Position numbers and translations under genes: made by a program. From NCBI GenBank assembly GCA_027704905.1, contig CM051004.1, positions 9,158,510 through 9,222,509 on the forward strand: DNA of 64,000 nt. The letters are read 5' to 3'. The notes below the pieces were generated by a model. The model worked only from the letters and a program-made list of their open reading frames with translations, searched no databases and was not told the origin of the DNA. The stretch comes from Muraenolepis orangiensis. Lineage: Eukaryota > Chordata > Actinopteri > Gadiformes > Muraenolepididae. This document shows positions 46,710 through 63,899 of this stretch, one piece after another (position 1 is the first letter of the stretch; every line of letters begins with the position of its first letter).

Positions 46710-47746
46710 AGCGCTGGGCCTCTCCACGGACTTGACTGACTGTATGTAGCTAACCTCACACCCCATTTCCCCCGGACACCACACTCGCACACCTCACTTG
46801 AGTGTTGCAACGGCCAGGCTTCGAAGCCCCAGCCCTGGGTCAACGGCTGAGCTTGTGGAGGCTAGAGGAGTGCTCTCACAAGACTGAGGGGATGGGAAGA
46901 TGAGAGATAACATCAGAATGGCCAGTAGCTTTGCCTGTCCCACAAATTGGCCTCTTTTTTGTCGCTTTTCTTTTAATTTATTGGTTTAGTTTTGGTACTC
47001 TGTGATGTTTATGGGGTGGATTTTTGTGGGAATTTTTCTCTCTCTCGCGCACGTGTGTGTGTGTGCGCGTGTGTGTGTGCGCGCGTGTGTGTGTGTTCCC
47101 CCCCCCTATCAAGCCACCAAGACGATTTTTGTAAACCTTCATAGGGAACCAAACTCCTTGTTATTGAATGAACTTGACAATTCAGTTGATTTGTAGTTTT
47201 TTTTTTTCTTTCTTCCAAATACATTTACCTTTAGAAGGCACCTATGGATAAATCATTGTCCCACTAATCAGAACACAAATGTAATTATGCTCTTGTTACA
47301 CAGATTTGCTGTATGTGCGAAAATTAGACCTTAGCCTGACAACTACAATTTAAAATTTTATATTTTTCCTAAGTCTTAACTGCTACCATCATCCAAAACG
47401 CTTTTGTCCGATAATAATGTGGTTAACAAGTCGGAGCGGTCGCAGAATGTTCTGTTGTATCACAGGCTCCTCCCCTTTCCCAGCATGCAGGCGTACCTCG
47501 CAGACCAACGGACAAACTATGTTCTTTTTAGCATTCACACTACTTCTCAAAAAGAGGCTAATGCTTTCATTGGATACACCTCCTGCCCATATTGGGAACA
47601 GAATCTACTAAACATAACAAAAAGACCTCTCTTCAGGTGCCAAAAATCTATTTTTTGAAAGTCCATTTCCAAATGGTAATATGGGATAAGGGGTGTATCT
47701 TTTCTGCTGAACTGGACAGTGCGACTATTTCTCATGGTTAAAGTGA

Positions 47747-47850
47747 TATATATATCTATATATATATCTATATCTATCGATATATAGATATATCTAATCG
47801 ATATATCTATCTATAGATATAGTTATATAGATATAGATATATATATCAAT
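47747..47850. repeat. AT-rich TATAGATATAT palindrome array
   Basis: ATATATATCTATATATATAT and later ATATAGATATAGATATATAT form self-complementary arms with two ATCGATATAT centres. Confidence 0.8.
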
Positions 47851-48848
47851 AAATCTAAGTGTATATACAGGCCAGGATGTGCCTGTATATATTTTGATTT
47901 TATTTTTTATATATTGGTTTTCGGCATATTTTCAAACTGCCAAATGTGACCTCTATATTAGATGAGACTATGTTAAAATCAACTTGTCAAAACTGTTAGT
48001 TAACAATTGATGATCTGTTTATTTAATATTTTTATTCTGCGCTTCAGATATAGTGGCGTGAATGATGTGTATGTGTGTATCTGTGTTTAACAGATTCCCT
48101 GAACCACCAGATTTGCACTTGTGAATCAATACGAAATGAGTTGGCAATCAACACTGTATCTGTATGTTTCAAGGGCCAGCTAGCTGTCCTTTGAATTGGA
48201 CAAACAACACATTTGATAACTTGATGTCAAGGCACAGGAAGTATTATTACTGTTATATCATACTTGAGGTAAATGAAGGGTATTTGATTATGTTAGTTAT
48301 CAAAAGGGTACAGTTTAAGATGGCTTGTGATTATTAGCATATGTAGTACCTAGCTAGCAACCTAGCTTTGCTGTTGAGAGTATATAGCTTGAAAGCTCAA
48401 ACTGAACACACACTAGCCTTACATTTCAAACCCCCATACACACACACACACCCTTTCGATTATATCGGTTAGTATAATTGTGTTTTATTAGAATTATCTT
48501 TTTTATGAAGTGTCTGTTTGTCCTGGGGTATGTTTGCATTCTGCTTGCCTTTTGCAACATCTACATATCAAGATTCAAGAGGTTTTCTATTGCCATTTGC
48601 AACAAGTACAATGGTATGCTTACTCCCCATTCCCTCAAAAAGATTGGACCCATGTCTCCCCCAGGAAGGCTTAAAGAGTTAATTAAAATGTCTTGGATTA
48701 TAGATGAATGTCATAAAGCGGATTGGGCAGTTACCTTGAAAATGGTTCCTTATGTAAAAAACTAAAGTGCTGCATGAAGAGGCATTCAAAGAGGCCGTCT
48801 CGTAGCGCAGCCAGTGGACTGAAGCCTCATGAATGGGAGGAAAGCTGT

Positions 48849-48952
48849 AGGAAACTCATCGAGGATCATGTCTGTTTATACATGTCATGTGACCGTCAAC
48901 AGGAAACACATCGAGGATCATGTCTCTGTGTACATGTCATGTGACGGTCAAC
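48849..48952. repeat. 52-bp tandem duplication
   Basis: Two copies of a 52-bp unit (CATCGAGGATCATGTC, ACATGTCATGTGAC, GGTCAACA) differ at only a few positions. Confidence 0.9.
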
Positions 48953-49828
48953 ACCCCCATGGTAACAATCTTTGTGGAGGCGCTGGGCTTAGCTGTAAAT
49001 CTGTAAACTTGCAATGTAAATATATACTAGGAAGGTGACTGGTGACTACTCCTGTAAAAGTTGTACAAAATTCTGTTATTTTATGTGTTTGAAAAGACAG
49101 AATTTTTACTGAACCAGTGTTTATAGATTTTTATTTATGTGTTGAGGTGCAGAGTTATTGTAAAGATGTGCCACAACTAGGGTCAGACATTCATTTGCGA
49201 TCAATGTTCTCTTTTTTCTTTTTACAAAAATGCCCTAGAAATTTCGAAATGCAGGGACTATATATCTAGCCCATTCACAAAAGAGTTAATCATTTTGTCA
49301 TGTTAAATAAGTTTATCATGTTTAATAAGTTTAGTTATCCTGTGTCAGTTGAATGAATGGAAACTCCTCTGGGGACACTGGAAATAGATACTGGGTCAAT
49401 ATTCAAACTTTTAAATGTATGAAGGTTTATGAGGATGTGTTTACTGATTTCATTATTTTATCTTGGGTGAGAAATAATCTCCATGGGACAAAAATGTATT
49501 TCTGACCCTGGCCACTAAGCACCTTATTGTCTGCTTAAGTTTAGTAAAAATGATATTTTTAAATGTCAAAGGAATAAATGCATTGTTGAATAATTGATTG
49601 TTGAATTCATTTGTTTTGCCTACTCTTGTCTGAAAGCAGAACCTTGGCTGGTTAATACATCTAGAAAGATATTGGGGACTGATGAACAAATTCAAGTTTC
49701 AGTGGCATATTGAAATGTAAATGTATAAAATCGCAACTGTTTATTAGACAATGTTATACAGTATAAATATAACAAGTTCGGGCGAACCGGCAAAAGCCTG
49801 TACTGTTATCTAGACATTACATTATTTG

Positions 49829-50219
49829 CCGAAATCACTCTACTCACCATATAGTTCACTATAGTGAGTTTCCCGTTTTGTGGTGCGGTCTGAAATGTAC
49901 AGTGAGATTATGATATAAGGCACTCCTCGTATCCCGCAATGCATTGTGAAAATAAGTGTACAACCGATGGTCACAAACCGAGCATCTCGTCATGCATTGC
50001 GCTGAAAGAAAAACGGCATGACGGATAAGCAACGTCCACTGACGTACAGCAGATCTGACATTATTATAATTATGAGACAGCGATGACGTCATTAATGGAG
50101 ACTCAAGTAATGTCCCAACGTGTTTTTTTTTTTCTTCTTTTTTTCATTTTGGCGACGAGCGCACTATATAGTCCTCTACACTGAACTCCCTAGAGAGAGG
50201 GATCGGTGAATGATTTCCG
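49829..50219. mobile_element. MITE, copy 2, reaching into a receptor coding exon
   Basis: The reverse complement of the crtc1-intron MITE. Termini CCGAAATCACTC (49829) and GAATGATTTCCG (to 50219) are inverted repeats. Shared internal words include CGACGAGCGCACTATATAGT and CAGCGATGACGTCATTAA. The right terminus overlaps the last nine codons and stop of the EP4-type receptor gene. Confidence 0.75.
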
Positions 50220-51982
50220 TCGTGTTCCCGCTGCGGTGTCATAAGGTATGAACACCGGCAGATGCGTTATGACGTCAGCGTTGCACAGCAGCAGCTGTGT
50301 CAACACGTGGTGGTGGTTGCTGCTCGAGGGGTCGGAGCAGGGGTAAAACAGGGCTTGCACCGAGGGAGAAGGAGGAGAGCTTCGCTTGCTGCTGCTGCTG
50401 CTGCTGTTGTTGTTGTTGTTGTTCTGCGAAGATTTTCTGGCCCTCCTGGACGACCTTAACATCCTCCTGAACAGAGACCGTCTCAGCAGGATGTATATCC
50501 ACGGGTCCAGGATGGGGTTCACCGAGGCTATCCGGATAGCCGTGAGGTCCGCTTGGTAATAGTCTTGGTGCATGATCTGGTTGGCGAACACCCGCGCCTG
50601 GAACAAACGAGGTGAAATTAAGGGTCATTATCACAGTTGTCTCAAAATATATTACATTTAGTTAACCATTTCTACACTCTATAATACTATTACTCTACTA
50701 TTGTGGAGCATCATATGAAGTTAACTTGTATTACATGAACATGGGTTTCTTATAGGCCTGGTTTTGTTTTTCATTTTAAGCTCGAGTTTAGTATGCCTAT
50801 ATTGTATTATTAAGTATACTATCTTATTACTATCTATACTATCTTATCTTGAGTATAGTCTACTTTTTCTAAACTTATTCACCGGTATTTCCACATGAAA
50901 AGGCATACATATTCTGCAGTGTAATGCACATTCGTCTATGTTGACCATACTATGAGGGAACATTTGTAACCTTTATTTAAAGAAATGACCTGTTGTCATG
51001 TTCACAATTTCCTAGCTTGTATTATTACAATGTATTATGATTTTATTGATTGAAGTGTCATTACCACTAATGGCGCGGAACACGCCAGGACCACCACGGA
51101 CGTCAGCACGAGCACGGCGATCATCTGCGTCTCGGCGGCGGAGGAGAGCGCGACCCACCTCTCGCGCACGCTCGCCCTCGTCACGGGTCGCCGCACCGTC
51201 TTCTGGCGCATGAGCAACAGGGTGCCGCACACTGCGCAATTGAACACGATCGTCGCCAATATGAGCAGCAGGCTGGCCGTGCCGTACAAGAAGGAGTACG
51301 CGGCCGGCAGGGGGTCCCGCTTCCGCCACTCGATGAAGCACCAGGTGAGCGATGGCTGGAGCTCGCTCCGGGCCATGCCCATCACCGGGAGGCAGCAGAA
51401 GACGATGTTCCCCACATAAATGGAGAACAAGAACTTTTGTGCGAAGCGGCGATCCACTCCCCACCTGCGGTAGGTGTACGGGCAGCATATGGCCATGTAG
51501 CGCTCCGCAGACATGGCGCAGATGATGCTCAGTCCCGCCACGCCGAAGAACAGCAGCAGGAAGGACTGGAAGGCGCACAGGTGCGCGTCCTGCAGGACGT
51601 GCTCGTTCAGGTAGTTGGCAATCGTCAGCGGACTGGCGAGGCAGGTGCCCAGGAGGTCCGTGACGGCCAAGCCGCACACCAGCGTGTAGAAAGCGGACGA
51701 TTTGCGCTCTTGCCGTGAAATCGACAGCACTACTATGGCGATGATGTTTCCAAGCGCCCCGCCGGCGAACATTAAAACCGGCAGAGCAATCGCTTTCTGG
51801 TGCTTACCCGTCGCTTGTGATGGACACACCAGTGTCCGGTTGACTTGAATACATCCATTGGTGAAGTTCGTGTTTTCGCCCAAAAATGCACCCATTACAT
51901 CCATTCGCTGTCGCTGTCCTCTCTTGTCAGTTGTTCCGTCCAAGTTGTCCGAGTATCCAGTCTTAAACTTGCAGGCACACAT
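50190..51982 (-). CDS. ptger4: Prostaglandin E receptor EP4-type GPCR, complete
   Basis: A rhodopsin-family prostanoid receptor, expected to bind PGE2 and couple mainly to Gs. Two exons (minus): 51982-51065 and 50597-50190 (TAG); the donor GTAATG sits in TM6, the intron position conserved in prostanoid receptors. Length 441 aa from the first Met; MDVMGAFLGENTNF (Met-27) is an equally plausible start. TM and motifs: YTLVCGLAVTDLLGT (TM2), LSIICAMSAERYMAI (TM3, ERY in place of DRY), LTWCFIEWR (ECL2 prostanoid motif), AIRIASVNPILDPWIYILLR (TM7, DPWIY). N-glycosylation sites NFT and NRT. The tail has N6S6 from a CAG/AAC triplet run. EP4 fits better than EP2; it is probably a fish EP4 paralogue (ptger4c-like) rather than ptger4a/b. 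The last ~9 residues derive from a MITE end. Confidence 0.9.
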
Positions 51983-52300
51983 GTAAAATACCCGCGTTCA
52001 ATCCTATAAAAAACATTATGAACGTTAGAAACCAATATCCTCTACTTTAGAAACGACGTTACAATGTTTTCTCGCGACCGTTACGCCCAGCTGGGGAGAG
52101 GGAAGACGAGCCATTCCGGGGAGCGAGAGATATACTCTCTCCTCTTTGTTTCTTGAGAGAGTGTTTGCGTCACTCAGATGTTGAGTTATCAGTCTGCACA
52201 CAGACGGCGGCATGAGCTTTTAATAAAACAGTGCACGCACATGCCCACACACTCCCTCTCTCGCTCGTTCACACACTCTCGCACACAACCACACACACAA

Positions 52301-52440
<140 letters not shown>

Positions 52441-52690
52441 TTACATGCAGGCTATAATGGGAATCCCACACAGCTATGTACCCCGGGCATCTTTGCAGTC
52501 GTCCACTAGATGGCGCACATAATGGACTGACTGGGAAGTAAACTTTGAAGAGGTTTTTTTTAACAAGAAAAAATGTCGCTTACCGAAGAGAAACAAGCCA
52601 TATTCTATTCTATGCTTGACTACAATCTACTACTATGGAGCATTATTTAAAATGACATGCATCCTTAGCCTTGTCTCTTACTTAAGTTAG

Positions 52691-52817
<127 letters not shown>

Positions 52818-53019
52818 CAAAGTTACCACCCATGTGTTGATGTGAGTGAATGGTGATGAAGACCATAGACCTACACTACAGTAACTTACCCGTTATTCAA
52901 TTGTTGTGGATTGGATGCGTTGTTGCAGACATAGCAACACAACCTGACCCATCCTCTCTCCAATAAGATTGGAAAGCGCTTTGTCCTAAACACAGATGAC
53001 TGTAAATGGCTGCGAGATG

Positions 53020-53020
<1 letters not shown>

Positions 53021-53093
<73 letters not shown>
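53021..53093. repeat. (CA)n microsatellite
   Basis: An uninterrupted CA run. Confidence 0.97.
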
Positions 53094-53096
<3 letters not shown>

Positions 53097-56000
53097 GACT
53101 CTGAGGACGTCATTGCACTTAGCCTCACTCGGATTCCCCTCCCCCCACACAGGCCCCTGTGGTCCTGAGTCATGTTCACATTGAGGAAGAGCCATTCAGG
53201 TCACTGTCTGCTTGGCTCCTTAAAAGACCAACACAATACCTCTGCCGAGCTATGCCCATCTACCCTCCTTTCCTCTCCCCTCTCCACCAACACCTCCTCA
53301 TTCTTGTTGGGAGCTTCTAGCTAGCGTAAACATCCAAAGGCCACTTAAGAGAGAAATGCCGGCCCTATTGTTAGTCGTGAGAGATACACACCGCTGCTGT
53401 ACAAAGCTTTTGGCTGTTCTTTTTATGTGGTAAAAGTTCAATTAGCTTTTAAATACCTGTAGATGCACTTGCAGTAAACACTAAAACAACAACAAACACG
53501 TTTTTTGCAGTTTATTTTATTTTTTTTCTTCCTGACAATAGATGTTTTATGAATTGATTATTCTGGATTTGGGAACATTTAGTGAATCATTTCTTAGAAA
53601 AAACAAACAAACGAGTAAAACCAGACAAATGAGCTCCAGAGGGGCTCCTCCTCAAGCTATCTGGAACGTACAGGAAGTTGGCTTTCCCATTTCCAGGAAC
53701 TGAGTCGGGAGGATTCTGCAGCTTGCGTCGTGTCTCAGGGTTCAGCAGTCAAGTAGAGGGAAGCTAGACAGTAGCTTCTGATCACATTTACAGATTCTAA
53801 ATCCCCTTGTCTGAGGACATGTTATGAAGTAACCTGCTTTTATAAAGATCACTAGTCATGGTATTCTTAAGATTAATTAATAACATTGGTGTGTCATTCA
53901 TTTGAACCATTATACAGCGTTTCTGCTAGAGTATCGAAGAGTATCGCGATACACCACCTTTAAATAGAAAATTCAGTAGCATATTGTCATTTATGGATGT
54001 CACAGTATAGCTGGCAACCTATACCTGGAATTACCAATATGACTATGGCTATTTATGACTAGAAGTCATGTCACATGTATTTACACTGCCCTTGTTCACA
54101 TACACACGACAGTCTCAACCTGCAAGTAAGCTTCACTGGCCCCCAAAACCCAGGGGGAAGAGGAAGAAACCCTTTTCCGGAAATTGGATCCCTCCCTCCT
54201 AGGGACGGCTAGGAACCATTACTGGAAGTCACAGAAGAGAGAGACGTAATGGAGGAAAACGGGTGTACATTGACCAGAAGCTTGAGGGCATGTTCCCTGG
54301 TCAGGTCCCTAAAGCTCCACCCCTGTGCTTATAGCTATACGTTTGCCAGTGTTCTGTCTGTTAAGAAAATCATGCTGTTGAACTGTTGGGTCATCATCCA
54401 CCAGCCGGTGTGGTTGCATAACATTTTCTGCCCAAGACACTTGTGTGTGTTTACATTCCCTTTCCCTTGTTACATGCGGTGGTGACCGCACATGTGATGA
54501 GTCTTTGTGAAACACACTAAATCCAAACCGCACACACAATATTTATGACTACCCTGGGAACCACCCGCGGTTTTGACCTTTAACTCCTCCTCATGTGGGG
54601 CAATTGACAGCAGCCCCGAAAACATCATGGCAGTCCTTCCGTAGGAATCAGACCGCGTACACTCCGCTGTATACATCTCTACAGAATTAAATCAACACGG
54701 AGACCTAGTTTGTTTCCAGTGCGTTCATTAAGAAGACAGTATTTACATTGGAGGCCGTTAACGGAGGAGTTTACAGTGAGGCGTCTCGCTGTTCCCGCTC
54801 AGCGGCACTCCCGACCGGTTGACACTCACCTCCATCGGAATCAAACCCTTTACCCTCTCCCAGTTGAACAACAACAGCTTTGTTAAAGCACCCCCCCCCC
54901 CCCCCCTATCGGCTCAGAGAACTGAGTGGGACCCAAACTTTTTAACAGGCAGAATACTACACTGGCGGTATAGTGGGCAGAGCTGGTTGTTTGGCCCTTG
55001 GCTCATCCTGGCGAAGACTGAGTGTCCTCTTGGTTTTATGAAGCTGTTAAGTTAGTATGTACGCATCAACTGTAGTGCAACCAAATGATATGTTTTAGTA
55101 TATGGCTCATAATGGGCGTCATGCAGGAAGCAAGGCCAAACTAATTATCTCTTGTTTTTGTTTGTCTCAATGATTTCTTCTTTTTTTGTTATTACCTATT
55201 GATTTCTGGGATTCACCAATGTTTTATTTATTTTGCTCTTCGCTTAGGTAAGAGAACATTTGACGAAAGGTCGAGAACAAAAAACATCTTGTTTTTACTG
55301 TCCACAAATTGTTTGTCCAACGCAAGAGAACATACATTTTTTATTTGAGGAACATAAAAAAAATAGTATAGTATAGTCAAATAGTCATATAATCAAATGT
55401 AAATTGTTGTATGTTTTAGAGTAATTGTAACGTTTTGATTATTACATGTGTGGCCTAAAGAAACAGTAATTGGTCCATCAATCCCAATTTAAGATGATTT
55501 AAAACCCTTGGATGATATTGTGTGTTTTCAGCTTTCAGCTTCTGAATGGATTACATATACTGCTCTAATCCCTTCAGAGAGAGGTGGGAGACAGGCCAGG
55601 CATTTCACACGTCTTCTTTAAGACATGTGTTCATAGAAAAAAAATATCATAGAAATGTAAGAGAATGCATGAAGTCCATTCTCACGTCATTTCACGGAGA
55701 GAAAATAAACATTTCTCAAAAGGAAGTCCCTCAGGGCTAGCCAGCCCTTCCTTTAGGATGACCTTACAGGCCTACAGCAGTCATGAACCCATGTTACTCA
55801 TAACCAGCACTTTCGGTCAGAAACATGTCTCATTACCGAGATAGTTCTCTGCGTCGCGAACACATTAGAAAGTCAAATCTGTCCCGTGCAGTGTGTTTTA
55901 TGTAAAGGACAAAAAAACACATTTAAAAAGTGTCCGTTTGCTCCTGGTTTTCTTCAAAGTCGGATGTGGTAAGTATTCGACCCTCTGAGTCCAGTTTGAG

Positions 56001-57124
56001 GTTAGGTCTCAGCAAACTCAGCCGAACTCTTGAGCGATTGTTGGAATACAATCGTAAAAAAAACGGTTGAAGCATCAGTAAGTGAAGAGCAGATTCCAGG
56101 CAAAGAAGTTGATATGTTACATAGAGAGGTCCCGAAGGTCAATTGGCCATATAATCAGAGAACGCTTACGGAGTAATCGTTTTAAAGTCTTTATTGGCCA
56201 GAATTAAGCGGTGACCTTTCCCTGATCCTTTGTCTTTTTAGAAAAAATATAGTAACAAATAGTTTGGGTTTGTACTTTTCCAAAACAAACTGTCCTAGAC
56301 TCAAGAAAGCTAAGTGCATTATTTCAAACCCATCCTCTGGTTATCTCATTAAAAGAAGATTTGAATATAAGCCTGGCTTAATCAACTTGGCTCCTTTGGG
56401 TTTTTTGTATTATGTAAGCGGGATGCCTCTCTGTTAACCCAAACGCCCGTCACCCTTCCTCTGTCGTCATGAGGGTTACCATCCTTAATATGGTCTCTCA
56501 ACAGTGGGTGGGTACTGGGTGAAGCAGACTCTAAAGACTGAAACACTTTTTATATATATTATTTTGAGTGTATGCAAACATGTTAGTTTGCTCAACGGGC
56601 AGATTGTACATCTTGGAAATAAAAGAAAATACATTTAATTCCTGCTCCTTTTTCACACTAAAAGCACTACGTGGCAACAAAGTCATTATCGGATCTGTCA
56701 GATCTTCATCCCAAAATAGCCAAGCCTCAAATGTATCCCCGTCTCCCGGTGGATGTTAATACTTCACTAGGGACACTTTCTGTCGACCTTTGACCCCTGA
56801 GTAGTTTCACACATGCATGCAGTTCTTAAGTAACGCCCGGGAACAGGGTAAGAACGCTGTGACATCTTCAACAGGTAAGATGCATGGAACCTTTCCCCTA
56901 CCTTTCTGCTGTCTGCCTTTTGCCAAATATATTATGGATAGGGTACATTCCGTAATAATACTAATTATCATATTATATTATATCATATTTCTAAGACTAA
57001 TTAGTTGTGACACTGAATGTTTATTTGAACGTAACGTATGGAACTCGTTGCAGTCCTGCGGTTCTTTCCAGAAGATTCCAAGCCGTTTTATGAAGAATGG
57101 CACTCTCACATGCTATTTTTTTCA
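53094..57124. other. Intergenic region upstream of the dab-like gene
   Basis: No coding exon, RNA gene or clear transposon could be supported over 4 kb. A poly-C run lies at 54891-54906. It probably contains the receptor promoter (left side) and non-coding 5' exons of the dab-like gene (right side), neither resolvable by eye. Confidence 0.5.
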
Positions 57125-57224
57125 GCAAACAAACTCTGTGCCTTGCCTGGCAGGTTGTCGGTCCTCCATTAGGGCTCCTAAACAGGCCGCTGTCAGGCAG
57201 CACAACCCCCTCACCACCAGCATC

Positions 57225-61256
<4,032 letters not shown>

Positions 61257-61296
61257 GTATAACACATATACATGCACACACATGTATACACACACA

Positions 61297-61345
<49 letters not shown>

Positions 61346-62174
61346 CTGCATGCATACACACCGGTGGCTAGCGGTGACTTTTGACACAAGGCATGCTGAT
61401 GAGCCCCCCCCCGAAACAGACTAGTGATCTGACGTGTCCAATTTAACATTAAGAAGGGCTAGTGAACAATCAGAAAATGCTCACCCAACCTGTGACACCA
61501 GCCCTCTCTTAAATGTACATTTCTTTCTGTAATCTAGGTTCTAGTATGTGCAATGTCAGTGCATTGTGTTGTCTTTAACACAATGTTTAATGTTTAATCC
61601 TTAGTATGACGTTCTTGTCCATGACACAGTAGTATCCTGGTAAATGTGACACTTAGCTGAGGGTCAAGAGGCACAGCTGTAGTCATTGTCGTTCGAAAAT
61701 GTAATCATTGGAGGAAAACCAGATTGTATAATGATGCACACACTGGTACTTGTGCTTGTAGTGAGCCATAACTATCCATAAGCACCTTTAAATTTGAAAA
61801 ATAACTCAAATCGTATGGTGCCCTCACACCATAGCGTATGCTGAAACCTGTGAGTTGTGTGTAAAACATATTTGTATACGCACCAAACGCAACTGCGTGT
61901 GAGTTGCGTGTGAGTTGTGTGTGAGTTGCGTGCAGAACTGACGAGTTGCGTTTGAGTTGTTGTTTGAGTTGACATCGGTCATGTCACGGTTACGGTGGTT
62001 GACAGGGGGCGTGGCCAAGCCGCGTGCGCTGGCGGCGCACACACACACCTGTCAACAATAGGCCTATATCACACTTCCTGCTTCTGGAGCCGTGAGCAGT
62101 GTACTCTTACTTCCGGTAGTTACCCCAGATACGTGACAAACTGTGTCCGCCTCCTCTCCTCTCTGTTTTTGTAG

Positions 62175-62391
62175 TGTACCGGCTGCTCAACGTCCAAACA
62201 AAGACAGCCCTACCTCAGTTTACACCATTTACCCAAAGACAAACTCCTCCGCAAGTCGTGTGTGAGGCTGATAAGGAGGATGAAGGTCCCTCATTTCATG
62301 TTCTCAGGGGTAGCGCGTATGTCTGCAGTTTGCACTTTGACAAGGAGAGCATATACGTCTCGAAAAGTGGGCGGAATAGGCTAATAATGTC
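62175..62391 (+). pseudogene. THAP zinc-finger exon remnant
   Basis: After an acceptor-like TTTTTGTAG the frame reads CTGCSTSKQ, LHHLPKDKLLRKSCV; further on, in another frame, YVCSLHFDKES. Together these give C-x2-C and C-x2-H with the ~45-residue spacing of the THAP C2CH module. The frame change means the module is broken or interrupted. Confidence 0.6.
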
Positions 62392-62640
62392 GGGTATGTG
62401 TATGATTAAAAGCACTGGGGTCCTGACCCCCACACACACTCCATCTCTCATCCGAATAGAGCCACATAATGTCGGGTATGTGTGTGATTAAAAGCACTGG
62501 TCCTAACCCCCACACACACTACATCTCTCATCCGAATAGAGCCACATAATGTCGGGTATGTGTGTGATTAAAAGCACTGGTCCTGACCCCCACACACACT
62601 ACATCTCTCATCCGAATAGAGCCACATAATGTCGGGTATG
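62386..62640. repeat. 80-bp tandem repeat inside the THAP transposon
   Basis: AATGTCGGGTATGTG recurs at 62386, 62468, 62548 and 62628; three full units with CATCCGAATAGAGCCACAT. Confidence 0.95.
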
Positions 62641-63254
62641 TGAATGCCAAGGTGAATGCATTAACCGGAACTTGGGATACACTGCTTCAGCAGTTTTTAA
62701 CGGATACTTCCGGCGTTATAATGTAGCGTGATATAGGCCTATTGCCGTGGCTAATTGCTAATCACCTCACCTGGGGTTATATATACCGCGGCGTCACTAG
62801 GGCACGTTGCTCGTTCGTACCTCTTGAATCGCGGATGTTACGTTACAAGCTCTCCGGTAATTCAACTTACCTGTCTTCTGCCTATTCGCTACTTCGACCC
62901 TCCGGTATCCAGACTCCTCGTCTGTCCCAGACCATCCGCCTGTCTACTACCTGTCGGTACTACGCACCTCGACCTCCCGGTATCCAGACTCCTTGTGTCG
63001 ACCTCCCTGTCCCTGACCATTTCCAAGTGTGTTTCGCAAATAAACCACCTGTTCTCCCCTCTCTGGTCTGTTGTCTGCTTTCGGGGTCCAACCCACACAC
63101 TAGTGTGACAGGTCACGTGATAAAAACCTATAAAAGCGGAGCCGATTCAGTGTTTCCTTCTGATTTGGTCATCGAAGAGTCAACATGGGGAAAGCTACCA
63201 AGAAATCAGATAAAAGTGACCCCAAAACCTGGCCATATACCTCAAATTTGGACC

Positions 63255-63415
63255 TGCGTTCATAACAAGTTGCGTACCTGTTGCGATCGTGTTGCGTGCG
63301 TAGCGTACCTGTTGCGATCGTGTTGCGTGCATAGCGTACCTGTTGCGTGCGTAGCATACCTGTTGCGATCGTGTTGCGTGCATAGCGTACCTGTTGCATC
63401 CCTGTTGCGTATTAA
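63255..63415. repeat. GTTGCGT minisatellite inside the THAP transposon
   Basis: GCGTACCTGTTGCGATCGTG and GTTGCGTGCGTAGC-type units of roughly 22-38 bp are repeated about six times. The same GTTGCGT word recurs near both element ends. Confidence 0.85.
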
Positions 63416-63689
63416 TTGATCGCAGGCATTCGCAGAGAATTATTGAACATGTTCAAAATTTCCGAACTTACTCTGCGTGTGTCTGCGATCACCTGCGTGC
63501 TTGTTGCGTGCTTCAAACCTATAAAACCTATTAGTTGCGTGTGAGTTGCGTTCGGAACTTATGACCACTATTTTTTGTTCGCAACCTACGCAACTGGTGA
63601 TCGCTATGGTGTGAGGGCACCATTAAACCAAATCTGCTAAATATTTCATCAGTTCTGTGCACGCCGAGATGTGCATGTGAAACAGTAAG

Positions 63690-63770
63690 TGTGTCCCACG
63701 CTAGGTTTGAACTCACGACCCCCAACATGAGAGGCAGACGCTCTCACAAGCTAAAACCCACAGACACTAT
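63690..63770 (-). repeat. tRNA-derived SINE fragment
   Basis: Minus-strand TTTTAGCTTGTGAGAGCG (A-box-like) and GTCGTGAGTTCAAACCTAG (B-box-like) are spaced as in a tRNA promoter. The tRNA fold is degenerate, so it is not a functional tRNA gene. A similar tRNA-like fragment may lie at 42860-42955. Confidence 0.5.
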
Positions 63771-63899
63771 CATCGCACGCATCGTCGCTAGAACGTCCTT
63801 TATGTGTCGGGGAGTGAGGTTTACTCACTGCACGCACTACACCACGGTTGGCTTCCGTTACACATGCACAGTTGCACACTGCGGAACCTTTAACTACAA

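Larger units (their letters stand above)
46710..49828. other. Probable slc35e1 3' UTR and spacer
   Basis: No gene recognised. It contains a GT/GC-rich run (47049-47095), a (TATAGA)n AT palindrome (47747-47850), a 52-bp tandem dimer (48849-48952) and an AATAAA at about 49571. UTR assignment is by position only. Confidence 0.4.
61815..63623. mobile_element. THAP-domain DNA transposon, degenerate
   Basis: Perfect 22-bp terminal inverted repeats: TGGTGCCCTCACACCATAGC at 61816-61835 and its complement within 63602-63623. Inside lie a THAP-type zinc finger remnant (62175-62391), an 80-bp tandem repeat (62386-62640), and GTTGCGT-rich arrays near both ends (61895-61960; 63255-63415; 63530-63560). 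THAP domains occur in P-element, Kolobok and ISL2EU-type transposases; superfamily not assigned. The target duplication is 2 bp at most and not resolved. Confidence 0.8.

Noticed and set aside
63690..63770. A functional tRNA gene on the minus strand
   Set aside because: A- and B-box-like words exist but the cloverleaf arms do not pair well; a tRNA-derived SINE explains it.
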